This document shows, one piece after another, positions 1 to 9,320 of a DNA stretch of 64,000 nt (its first letter is position 1; each line of letters begins with the position of its first letter). The notes beneath the pieces are model-generated. The model did no database searches. It was not told the DNA's origin and saw only the letters and a program-made list of their open reading frames with translations. Source of the stretch: Pholis gunnellus (lineage: Eukaryota; Chordata; Actinopteri; Perciformes; Pholidae); the NCBI GenBank assembly GCA_910591455.2, contig OU342815.1, positions 21,659,519-21,723,518 on the forward strand, read 5' to 3'. The position numbers were made by a program, and so were the translations under genes.

Positions 1-570
1 CTGCCTGTTCTCTCAACATTCAGCAGAGCGCTCCCGCTCAGACTGACTTAGAATTCCGCATCAACTAGTGGGACAAGGGTACCTCCAGAATCGCGGCCAT
101 GTTGAACTCTCCTGGCTGTAGGACCTGTATGGCTCCTCTTCATGACCTCTGGCCCTCTTGTCTTAGCCTCGAGCATCTGAGGGAGGGCCTCTGAGAGAAC
201 CCAGGCAGGAACTGCAGCATCATGCCTCAAACAGTAAGGTCTGCTAGGCTGGCCGAAGTGGAACACCTGATGCGTGAGGTCGACCTCCCCCTGCTGTCAG
301 GGCAGCTGAATCCAGCCCAACCTACCCTGATCATTCGCATGGCGCTGGCATGATACACATGATACACAGCAGCCGGAAACTCTGCCTGCGAGTGCCTTCT
401 TCAGGCACGTTCCCGCCCCTACCACCTTTTCTGTTCCTCAATCCGAAGAATATCTGAGCGAGTTGCATACATGCTGGAGGGACACCAGGGCTCTCTCTCG
501 CCTTACATCAGATGGCCGAACCCTGACGGCCATGCAGGAGATGGCAAAATTTGGCCTTGCACGTATGCCA

Positions 571-870
571 GCCATTTAGCCGACTATTGCGTCCCTCATA
601 GTTTCCCCTGAGGAGACTCTGAGGCCCGATGCCAGGTGCCCTCGACCCCAACGTCGGGTCACAGATGACCTGCTATCCAGGGCTTATGACACAGCAGAGC
701 TGTGGACCGTATCGGCAATTCCCTCTTCCACCTCATGCTTGCCCTCTCAGCTTCTGCAGCAGGCTACTTTCGACGCTTCCGCCTTCAGCCTCAGTGAAGC
801 TTCACTGCAGGCGTTTGTGCTCATGTCAAGGGAACTTGGATGTCTGATGTCCACCCCGGTCGGAGACATG
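571..870 (+). pseudogene. DIRS gag-like remnant
   Basis: Around 665-706 one frame reads DDLLSRAYDTAELW, followed by a Leu/Ser-rich stretch with LQAFVLMSRELG near 805-840. I recognise this as the conserved helical part of fish DIRS gag-like proteins. The frame is open only for about 90 residues and has no convincing start. Flanking sequence to 1130 is Pro/Arg-rich and probably the rest of the same protein, now frameshifted. Confidence 0.6.
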
Positions 871-1479
871 TAGGAGAACCCTCCGCACTGTCCCAATGGA
901 ACCTGGGGAGCTGTTTGGTTCAGCTCCTCTAGAGGCGCTTCAGCGGACCGTTCAAGCTAGTCAGACCAGAGAGCAGTTCTCTGGTCTTCGCAGGGACATG
1001 CCTGCACCCCACGGAACTAGGGGTCCCACTTTGGCCCCCCGAGGCCGTTTTCAGCCCCCAGCTTACCCCAGTAGCCGCCATGAGCCTCAGTATCCTGCTG
1101 ACAACCCTACCTAAGTCCCCGCCAGGCAACCTCCGAACTTGGGGACTAACAGTCGCCTCCAGAGGCAGGGAGGCCAGGAGATGATGTCTCCGGGCCGGCT
1201 GTCGTTTTTTTCTCTCCCAGCAGCAGATCAGCTACTGGGCAGCTCATGCTTCAGCCCCTTGGGCAGTGTCCACCCTAAAACAAGGGTATAAGCTTTAATT
1301 CCGATGCCGGCCCCCCAGCCTTCAGCTGCGCTCCCGGCCAAGGGCGCAATCGAGATGGTGGACCCCTGTCACAAGAGCCTGGGGGTTCTACTCAAATTAT
1401 TTTCTTGTAAAGAAGACAGGCAGCGGACTGCGCCCAGTCCTAGATCTGAGGGGACTCAACAAGTTTCCAAAGGTGTTGC

Positions 1480-2070
1480 CATTTCACATGTTGAGCACAG
1501 CAGATGCCCTTCATGCTGTTCCCAAGGGAGAGTGGTTTACGTCTGTCGATGCCTATTCCCATGTTCCCATTGTGCATCACCATAGGCAGTTTCTTAGTTT
1601 CGCCTTTTAAGGCCGTCACTTTCAGTCCAGGGTGCTCCCATTCGGACTCTCCCTTCTCCCTACTGGTGTTCACAAGTTGCGTTACTGCTGTCCTTTCTCC
1701 CTGCAATCACAGGGCATGAAAATACTGCCGTACTTAGACGATTGGCTGACCTGTGCGCCATCCCGGCTTGAGGCGTCACAGGAGACTTCTCGCCTTCTCT
1801 CACGTGGCCTGGTGGGGCCTCAAGGTGAACATGGAGAGGAGCTACCTGAGCCCTTTCTCAGAGCATATCCTTCATTAGTGTGGCTCTATGAGGGCCTGTC
1901 TGTCGCCCCAGCGTGTGGACGACATCCCCAACAACCTCTCCCCCTTCCGAGGGGGCAGACGGTTGCCCTACATCCTTTTCTCCGCCTATTGGGTAAACTG
2001 ACAGCTGCCTCAACTGTCTTTCCGCGGGGAGGGCCCGATCGGATGCTGAGTGGCTGCATATAACGAGTCA
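1480..2070 (+). pseudogene. DIRS reverse transcriptase remnant
   Basis: Fragments in different frames line up with the RT palm. KGEWF and SVDAY occur near 1527-1556. HHRQFLSF follows near 1575-1600. MKILPYLDDWLTCAPS spans about 1716-1764, with the catalytic YLDD at 1731-1742. Further on, LRLLGKLTAAS marks the connection to the RNase H region. Reading requires at least three frame changes, so the protein cannot be made. The YLDD motif identifies RT and the neighbouring recombinase identifies DIRS rather than an LTR or LINE element. Confidence 0.85.
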
Positions 2071-2099
2071 GACTGACTATTCTGAATGCCAGGGCACGA

Positions 2100-3060
2100 T
2101 AAACCCGTCTCCAGTACGAAAACAGATGGAAGCTGTTTTCTGACTGGTGTGCGGTTCAGAACAAGGTCCCAGTACAGTGCCCCGTGACTGCTGTACTTGA
2201 GATTCTACAGTCCCTCCTAGATAAGGGCCGGTCTCCCTCTACCCTTGGATACGTGGCCACTATTTCAGGGCAGCATACTAAGGTCGACAATGACACAGTA
2301 GAGAGCCACAGACTGGTGTCCTTCCTAAAAATTGGCTCTGCGATTGTGTCCCCCAAGTGCCACAAAGGCCCCTGCATGGGACCTACCCATGGTACTGGAC
2401 ACCGTATGCTTGCCTACTTTTGAACCCCTGGCACAGGCAGAGCTGAGATGGCTATCGGCCAAAACGTTTTTTTTTTCTCCTTGCCATCACTTCAGCTCAA
2501 CGTGGGGGCGAGCTGCATGCCCTGTCTGTGAATGAATCATGTCGGAGGTGGAACTCACCTCCGACATGGGTGTCACTTGGGTGTCACTTGGGTGTCACTT
2601 CGTGGCCTAATGCAGCATTCCTCCCAAAGGTGCTGACACGCTCACATATCAACCAGCCTATCCAGCTCACGCAGTTTGACCCCCCCCCCCCATCAGGAGA
2701 GGAAAGGTCAAGGCTGCTGTGCCCAGTGCGGGCCCTCAGAGCTTATGTGGAAGCTATCGCCTGCATACGGCGGTCGGAGCAGCTCTTTGTCAGTTATGAT
2801 GGGCCTAAGCAGGGCTGTGCTCCTTGAAAAACAGAGCCTATCCCACTGGATAGTGGAGACCATTGCCTCTGCATACAAGGCGAGCAACCGGGGTGAAGGG
2901 CCACTCTACCAGGAGTTTCTCCACGTCATGGGCAGCCCTGAGAGGTGTGCCTGTGGAGGATATATGTGCCGCGGCCTCATGGGCATCACCGAGCACATTC
3001 ACCAAATACTACAGAATTAACGTTGCCACCCCTCACCCACTGGGAAGGATTCTTTGGCCA
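2100..3060 (+). pseudogene. DIRS tyrosine recombinase remnant
   Basis: Downstream of RT the plus strand encodes pieces of a phage-integrase-like recombinase. SPSTLGYVATIS at about 2231 is the SAM-like N-terminal region. SQRGGELHAL-type sequence at about 2490-2530 is the first catalytic Arg box. The box GHSTRSFSTSW at about 2898-2930 carries the H-x-x-R pair. EDICAAASWASPSTFTKYY at about 2957-3012 carries the catalytic Tyr. The pieces are in different frames with stops between them, including a poly-C slip at 2681-2692. Confidence 0.83.
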
Positions 3061-3112
3061 ATTTCCTCTGCCGGAGCTATACGAGGTAGTTACTGTGATT
3101 CCTCGTGACTCT

Positions 3113-3440
3113 GTTGATATAAGTCATCCAGTGTTAAGCACTGCCTCTGGCGGTCAGTAAGGATGAAATAGAATGAAAGTTACGAATGTAACTACAGTTC
3201 TATGAATCCTGGATGACCGCCAGAGTTCTTGGTCACTCGGAATCCCGTGAACTCGTGAGAAGATTCCGTAGGACTGATCTCAGGATGACACCCCACACGA
3301 CGGGGGTCATCCGAGGTCACAGGTGACTTTGTTGATATAAAGACTCGACCTGCACATGCACGAGACAGAAGATATCCAGTGTTAAGCACTGCCTCTGGCG
3401 GTCATCCAGGATTCATAGAACCGTAGTTACATTCGTAACT
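3113..3440. repeat. DIRS 3' complex terminal repeats (direct plus inverted)
   Basis: The core CTGCCTCTGGCGGTCA, preceded by CCAGTGTTAAGCA, occurs at about 3128-3158 and again at about 3376-3404 in the same orientation. Between them, 3176-3226 (AAGTTACGAATGTAACTA..., then CTATGAATCCTGGATGACCG...) is the reverse complement of about 3391-3440. The inverted copies are separated by about 165 bp. This direct-plus-inverted arrangement is the split terminal repeat expected at a DIRS end. Confidence 0.7.
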
Positions 3441-4680
3441 TTTGATTTAATGAAATATAGAAATAAAATTAACATTGTATTACATGCCCCGTCCTCAGGC
3501 CAGGATCTACTTTTTCAAGTTAGATCTGAGGAACACACATAATCTGTGTGTATTAGGAGAGGGGCTCAAAGTGCAACAAAGTGTCCAACTCCCCTAGTTG
3601 ATACTACGAGTACATTAATTTCACCATTGTAAGTGATTGTGTGCGTGGAAAGTGTGTATGCAATGTTGTATAGTGTAGAAACAAACCATAACAACAACCT
3701 AAACCAAAATGGGTTTCTCAGGATGGAGAGAGAGGCCAACTGAGAATGACTAGGGTTTTTATACAGAGTGCACTGGCACACAGGGCCAGTATTACTGATG
3801 GCCTCAGGTGTTTCCATTCTGCTGACAACCCTCTGCCACAACCACCTCCAACACCTGCAAGGAAAGCAGCCAAACGAACAGGCAGACAGGTCAGAGAGGG
3901 TCATCACACTAAAGTTACACAAATAATCAATGGTACACTACCTAATATTACAGTTTAAATAACAGAAAACCTTATTAGAAATCTCAAGTACTGCTCTAAT
4001 TTGCCTCATGGTAACTAAGAATGGCCCACTCCAGCGCTTCATCAGGAACTACAGGTTGTTGGTGCCCCAATTTAAAGCACTCAACCCCCAGAACTCCCCC
4101 TTTATGTGGTTTCCAGCTGGATAAGGCGTTTTTTGAGTAATGAAGAGGATTCACATAAGTTCCGATTCTTGTATATGAAAGTTGTATGTTTTATTGTCAT
4201 TGCAGTGTATCACATTTTCAATTTTATATTATTTATGTGTTTACCCATATCACTTTGCTTGATTTCTCTCTGTTTGCAAGAGGATTTAAAGATGCAAATT
4301 ATTCACTTAAATAGTAAGTACAATATAAAGTAGCAGTCTTGTTGAAGCAACTTCAACAACATAAAGAGAAAAAAAGCGTAGATTATCATCTACTGTATGT
4401 TAGTTCACATGACGAATGGTTGTTGAATTCAGTCACTAAATGACATTTGTAAAAAAACAGAAGAAAAAAAAGTCTGGTGAAAAAAGACTTGCTGGATAAA
4501 TCTGCTCTTTATTTACCAGTTACAACACCTTGACAAAGGTTCTGAGCTAAAACATATAATGAAGAGCCGACTCTTGAAACTCTTTTTTCATATTTTGTCC
4601 TTTGTTCCATCAGCACTTAGTTGGCTGTTGAAGTAGCAACAACAAACCTTTCCATCATATTATTCACTCTACATCCATAT
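3441..4680. other. Intergenic, AT-rich, no gene seen; contains one copy of a dispersed direct repeat
   Basis: No open frame here looks like a protein. The segment about 3985-4052 (GCCTCATGG..., then GGCCCACTCCAGCGCTTCAT...) is matched in the same orientation at about 6484-6587, on the other side of the receptor gene. The reverse complement of TTTATT at 4508-4513 gives an AATAAA about 170 nt past the receptor stop codon, a candidate poly(A) signal. Confidence 0.55.
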
Positions 4681-6174
4681 CTACATTATGTTGGCATCAC
4701 AGGAGTCACGCTGCAGTATCTGAAGTGTGACAATGAGTTTAATAGATCTCCTAAACCAGGGGTAGAAATAAGCATACACAATTGGATTTAGACAGGAGTT
4801 ACAATAAAGTAGCCAGACCCCAAAAATTGAAAACGCCACACTGGTTGACATCTCTTGGCTCGCAAAAGACGGATAAAAGTAAGGACAGAAACATATTAGA
4901 AACACAACCACAACAACGCCAAGAGTCCTGGCTGCTTTTCTCTCAGATTTCTTAGCGGTAACTGTAACAGAACCCCGGAGTGTAACAGCTGCAATATGAG
5001 ACCTCATGGCTCGAGCCTGAGACACAGCCACCACAAACACTCTCATGTACAGAACTATGATGACAGAAATGGGGCCTACAAAGGTCATCGACACATCAAC
5101 AGCTCCTGTTATGAAGTCGATTACGACCACACACTCTCCATAGCAGGAACTATATCTATCTGGCTGTGCCAGGAAGTCTATCAGTATCAAAACATTATAG
5201 AAAACAGAACAAATCCAACACAGGCAAATGCAGATTTTAACTCTTTTCTGAGTCACTTTGGTGGGGTAACACAAAGGGTCACAAATGGCCACATATCGGT
5301 CGACCGATATGAGCACCATGTTTCCTACTGAGGCAGATGTAAGGGTGAAAGAGGCAAAGTAAAACAGTCCACATATCGTGTTCCCCAAAAACCAGCAGCC
5401 CCTTAAAAGGAGGATTTGAAACGGCATCAGCAGGAGGCCGACGAGGAAGTCTGAGACAGCCAGGGAGAGGAGGAGGAGGTTGGTGGAGCTGTGGAGCTGC
5501 CTGGAGAGGAAGAATAACATCACTGAACATATTATCTGCAGCAATTGTAGAAGTCATGAGAACATTATAATATGTAAAAGTATGAATAGTCAAATGAATT
5601 AAATATGACCAAATACAATCAATATAGAACATGTAGTAGTATTTTTCAAATAAACAAAGATTTATAGCACTTATCGCTCCTTGTAACTTAACTTGTAAAC
5701 ATAAAGTTCTCTATAAATTGTACATTTCTAGGTTAGAGAGCATGCAGCAGCTTAGATTCCAACATTAATATCCTTAATGCATTCACACAGTTAACACTTA
5801 TAATTGTAAAAGTACTATGAGACGTATACTTTTTGCTGAATGCAACACATTTAAATTGTTTGAACATATCATCTCAAAAAGTTATTTTCATGAACTGCGT
5901 TAATGTAACAATATATTTATTGTCCCAACTCTTGTAAAATGAAGTGCTTGATATTGAGATGAACAATATTCTACGATATGTTTGTAAGTTTATCTTTATG
6001 CCTGAAGTGGGAGATAGAGATGATGACCAGCAGGTTGAGAGCCACAGTGAGCAAAGATATGCAAGACAGAAGGACGTAAAGGAATATGGTCTCAGTACGA
6101 TGCTGCATTGGCTTCTTGCAGGAGGTGTTGAGTAGTTGTGGAAAGCAAAGTTCAGCTCCTTCCAGTGTCTCCAT
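4681..6174 (-). CDS. Trace amine-associated receptor, teleost class III-like (two exons, 330 aa)
   Basis: A rhodopsin-family GPCR of the olfactory trace amine-associated receptor group; such receptors sense amines in nasal epithelium. Exon 1 is 6174-6002 and exon 2 is 5500-4681. The start METLEGAEL was preferred over upstream ATGs because the family begins there. Visible marks: glycosylation site N16-T-S; D75 (2.50); the C101 to extracellular loop 2 disulphide; D125-R126-Y127; P201 (5.50); P264 (6.50) with Phe instead of Trp at 6.48; and N296-P-x-x-Y. The last helix reads NSCLNPIVYAYFYPWF, fitting the TAAR fingerprint. Position 3.32 is S108, not Asp, while D193 (5.42) is present. The intron lies just after TM1 and begins GC rather than GT. 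All seven helices are intact and there are no stops. The exact paralogue number cannot be told from one sequence. Confidence 0.9.
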
Positions 6175-6977
6175 CATCAGAGAGAGAAAAGTAGGCGAGA
6201 GGCTGCTGAGCTCTGGCAGCTTTGTGACCAAAGTTCTCAGTCATGAAGCCGATAGTATCTCGCTCCTCCCTCTATTGCCATGACCGAAAAAAAAAACAAA
6301 AAAAACAAGAGTGATTTGATGATGAAATACATTCAGAAAAATCAAAGCAAATAAATTAAAAATTAATAATAATGTCAAGGCAGTGTTAGGCCCTGATCAG
6401 ATACGATCAGAGCATGTTTTGCAATATGCTGCATCTTGTTTTTTCCTTTTCCACAAACCTTGAATGTAACAGTACCTAGCAGTTACTTCCATGTACTGCC
6501 CTAATTTGCCTCCAGGCTCGCTGTTTTCTGTTCAGATCATATTAACTTAGACTGGCCCACTCCAGCGCTCCATTAGAAACTACAGCTTGGTAGCGCGTTA
6601 CTCTCAGAGGTGGCTGGTAGTGTTTGGTGTTACAGATATGTATTTGAAATGATCATTTAACTTACCCTCTGTGTCGCAAGCTCCCAATTCAGCAGGCTCT
6701 ACAATAGTGCCACCAGGTCCAGACTATGGCCCCTCCTGATGGCTCAGCAAGGATCTGAGGAGTCTGCAGGGGGTACCATGCAAACTGTGGCTGCCATGCT
6801 CCCAACATCACCTAGCAGATGATGCCTTATTTGAGCCCCTTAGCAATGGCTTGCCTGCAGGATTACTAGCATCATCAGCGCTAGTCCGTGTAATGAGAGT
6901 TTACTGTTTACATCCCCGTTGACAATGTAGGGACCCAGGGTGTACTGTACCCTCCCACTGTTCTAGGTACCCACCTG
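6175..6977. other. Intergenic upstream of the receptor, with the second direct-repeat copy
   Basis: Nothing protein-like is seen. About 6484-6587 repeats the 3985-4052 sequence in the same orientation, with GGCCCACTCCAGCGCTCCAT as its core. The receptor promoter should lie in the first few hundred bases above 6240, but I see no clear TATA box. About 6660-6977 may be the decayed 5' part of the gypsy remnant that follows. Confidence 0.4.
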
Positions 6978-7600
6978 GTGAGCTTACCCGCAGGTCTTGA
7001 GGAGAGGGGGGGTCTCCGACACACAGTTTCATCCCAGACTGTAACCAGTTTAGCAAAGGACTGGATTGAAACAGCTGATCTAACAGCACTTACCGAGCTG
7101 GAGCAGCATCAGGTCAGTTCCTTACTGCAAAAGTTCAGCGATGTCTTTTCTGCCGATGAGATGTAGGTTGCACTATTTCCCTTTGATATTCCTTTAGTGG
7201 ATTAGGTACTTCAAAGATATAGTCACATCACTCCTTCAGAGTATGAGGCAGTGGAGTCCCACAACCACCAGCTCCTTGAGGCACAGCTTATCAGGGAAAC
7301 TAGTAGCCCCTTTGACCCATTGTGCTGGTAAAAAATAATGATGGCAGCCTTCGTCTGTATGCAAACTATCAGCTCTTGAACAGCAAGACCTGCAAGGATG
7401 CATTTCCATTGCCCCGTATTGAAGAGTCCATTAACACCTTTATTAAGGGGCCTGCTGCTTATTGTAGTTGCAACTTGTTAAAAACCTTGCACTACCATGT
7501 ACAACTCAAACGTCCTATTCTGCAGGCTACACTTCCCATGGTCAGCTATCCAATGATGAGGCTCGTAGTGCGTGAAAAGTAGTTTATTCCATTAAAATAA
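6978..7600 (+). mobile_element. Ty3/gypsy pol remnant (reverse transcriptase N-terminal part)
   Basis: The plus strand reads, with frame breaks, LEQHQVSSLLQKFSDVFSAD (7099-7158), then YSHITPSEYEAVESHNHQLL and QLIRETSSPF (7218-7315), then LVKNNDGSLRLYANYQLLNS and KTCKDAFPLPRIEESI (7325-7430). These are the linker and first RT blocks typical of vertebrate Ty3/gypsy polyproteins. In-frame stops at about 7165 and 7203 and loss of the YxDD region show a truncated, dead copy. No LTR was found. Confidence 0.8.
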
Positions 7601-8340
7601 TATGATGGTCTATCAAAAACTGACCATCTGCTGAAAATAACTGAAATACAGTCTACAATCTACGGTCAGAAAAATTGTTGGTCCACATCCTGCTCCATCG
7701 AAGCTTAACTTGCACTAATCACACTTAAAGGATTCAACCCAAACATATTTCAATAGCAAGACAGACTAAAGGAGCTTTCACCTAACAGGGCAAAACACAG
7801 AGCAAAGCACATTCTGCAAAATGAAGAATCAAATACAAAAACTGTAAACAATAGAACACGGCTCTTACAGTAATGACTAAAAGAAAGATATACAATGAGT
7901 GTCCCTCACAGAGTGGCAGGGCATCCCCCCCTAAAGCTAAGCCCAGGAGGGCAGCTGACTGGCAGGTGGCCAGGCTGATACTGGTGGCCCAGTTGGGCAC
8001 AACCCGAACAATTAACGGGAGGCTTCAGCATTCATATGCCAACTAGTGAAAGCTGGATGATTATCTTTTTCCAATTACTCTAATTTCTGCTACTCTCATG
8101 ATGCAATGTACATATGTGCTGGTAAAAATGACATCATCCAAGTACATTAAGCACAGAGGTTAAAAAAACACAATACCTTTTATTTTATTTTATTGTGACT
8201 CAAACAATCGTTTGCAGTTATTTGTCAAGGCAAGACTGGAGAACAAAACACTGTTACCAGAGGCATTGGTGAAGACAAACAGAACTATAGTCACAGCTGA
8301 CAGTGTAAGCTTTAAAATGCCTTGCTTTGTATGAGGTGTT
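7601..8340. other. Intergenic, no gene seen
   Basis: I see no coding pattern, RNA gene or terminal repeat. The G/C-rich patch at 7920-8010 contains no recognisable domain in any frame; it could be further transposon debris. Confidence 0.4.
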
Positions 8341-8357
8341 CTCTCAGTACTCATGTT

Positions 8358-8376
8358 CCGTGTGTGTGTGTGTGTG

Positions 8377-8415
<39 letters not shown>

Positions 8416-8424
8416 GTGTGTGTG

Positions 8425-8467
<43 letters not shown>

Positions 8468-8493
8468 GTGTGCGTGTGTGTGTGTGTGTGTGT
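8358..8493. repeat. (TG)n microsatellite with GTAGG interruptions
   Basis: An almost pure TG dinucleotide run is broken several times by GTGCG or GTAGG. It gives long Cys/Val or His/Thr reading frames that are not genes. Confidence 0.97.
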
Positions 8494-8569
8494 TCCAATA
8501 TATGTCTCTGCAGCCACGGCAACAGACACACAGAGTACCGACTCAACCTAGCAACTGGGATTTAACACA

Positions 8570-8575
8570 CAAACA

Positions 8576-8615
<40 letters not shown>
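8570..8615. repeat. (CA)n microsatellite
   Basis: An ACAC run follows the TG array by about 80 bp, so the two form an inverted pair of dinucleotide repeats. Confidence 0.95.
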
Positions 8616-8617
<2 letters not shown>

Positions 8618-8639
8618 CAGAGGACAGTCTTTGTAAGAG

Positions 8640-9320
8640 GGACAACAGGTACGTCCAATGTTTTTTTTCTCTTTAATACTTATTTCTGCTGTTAAACATG
8701 ATCCAAATCAAGAAAACGTGACAATGAGCTGATAAACTAAATATACCGACACACTAAATCTAAATCTCCCTTCCTTACTGACTTGGCTTTATTTCACGCA
8801 ATTCTTTCTCTGAATTTCTTTCAGGGCTCTGATCCTTGACCTCCTCACTGCTTCTTTCTAATGTTGGTGATTGAGGTAATTAAGTTTATTCTGATGTATA
8901 TCCACTCCGTCAGTCTGAATAAGGACTATATTAAACTTAAAAGATTGATTATTCATGACTTTCACTGGAAGTGTTTACCATGTTTACCATCTTCCTCATT
9001 CATTCAGCCATGTCCTTTTATACCCCTATGGTTGCAGTGGGCGAAGAAGAACCAGGGAACACCTGGAGGGTTACTAGTCTCTCACAGTACCAACACACAC
9101 TTCAAAAGACTAATTCACACCTACAGGCAATTAAGAGCCCTGATCTGACATGCATATCAAAACCAACACAGACTCAGGGAGAAGAGAAAACTCCACACAA
9201 ACCTTAACTTAATAGTCAAGTTTCGGAAACAGAACTATCATCACTTATCGAAATCTATGGAATGACCTAATTAAGCCTTGTCCTCCTTGACTCGGCCATC
9301 CTCCAGGTCGATAAGACATC
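8640..9320. promoter_or_regulatory. Intergenic region containing the KIAA2012 promoter (inferred)
   Basis: This is the sequence immediately upstream of the KIAA2012 start codon at 9321. No coding frame or repeat family was recognised. That it holds the promoter is inferred only from position. I do not see a TATA box at a suitable distance, and no first noncoding exon can be defined by eye. Confidence 0.35.

Larger units (their letters stand above)
1..3440 (+). mobile_element. Degenerate DIRS-type (tyrosine recombinase) retrotransposon
   Basis: The stretch reads as one element on the plus strand, in the order gag-like region, reverse transcriptase, tyrosine recombinase and complex terminal repeats, which is the DIRS order. 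It lacks an integrase and simple LTRs. Frames are broken by many stops and indels, so it is a fossil. The left end lies outside the window. The right end is marked by inverted and direct copies of a short repeat ending near 3440. DIRS elements replicate through a circular intermediate inserted by the recombinase; this copy can no longer encode the proteins. The family assignment is secure from the YLDD and HxxR/Y blocks. The subfamily is not determined. Confidence 0.88.

Noticed and set aside
4996..5331. Plus-strand 111-codon frame over the receptor
   Set aside because: Antisense shadow of the TAAR exon 2.
8190..8636. His-Thr and Cys-Val open frames
   Set aside because: Translation of CA/TG microsatellites.
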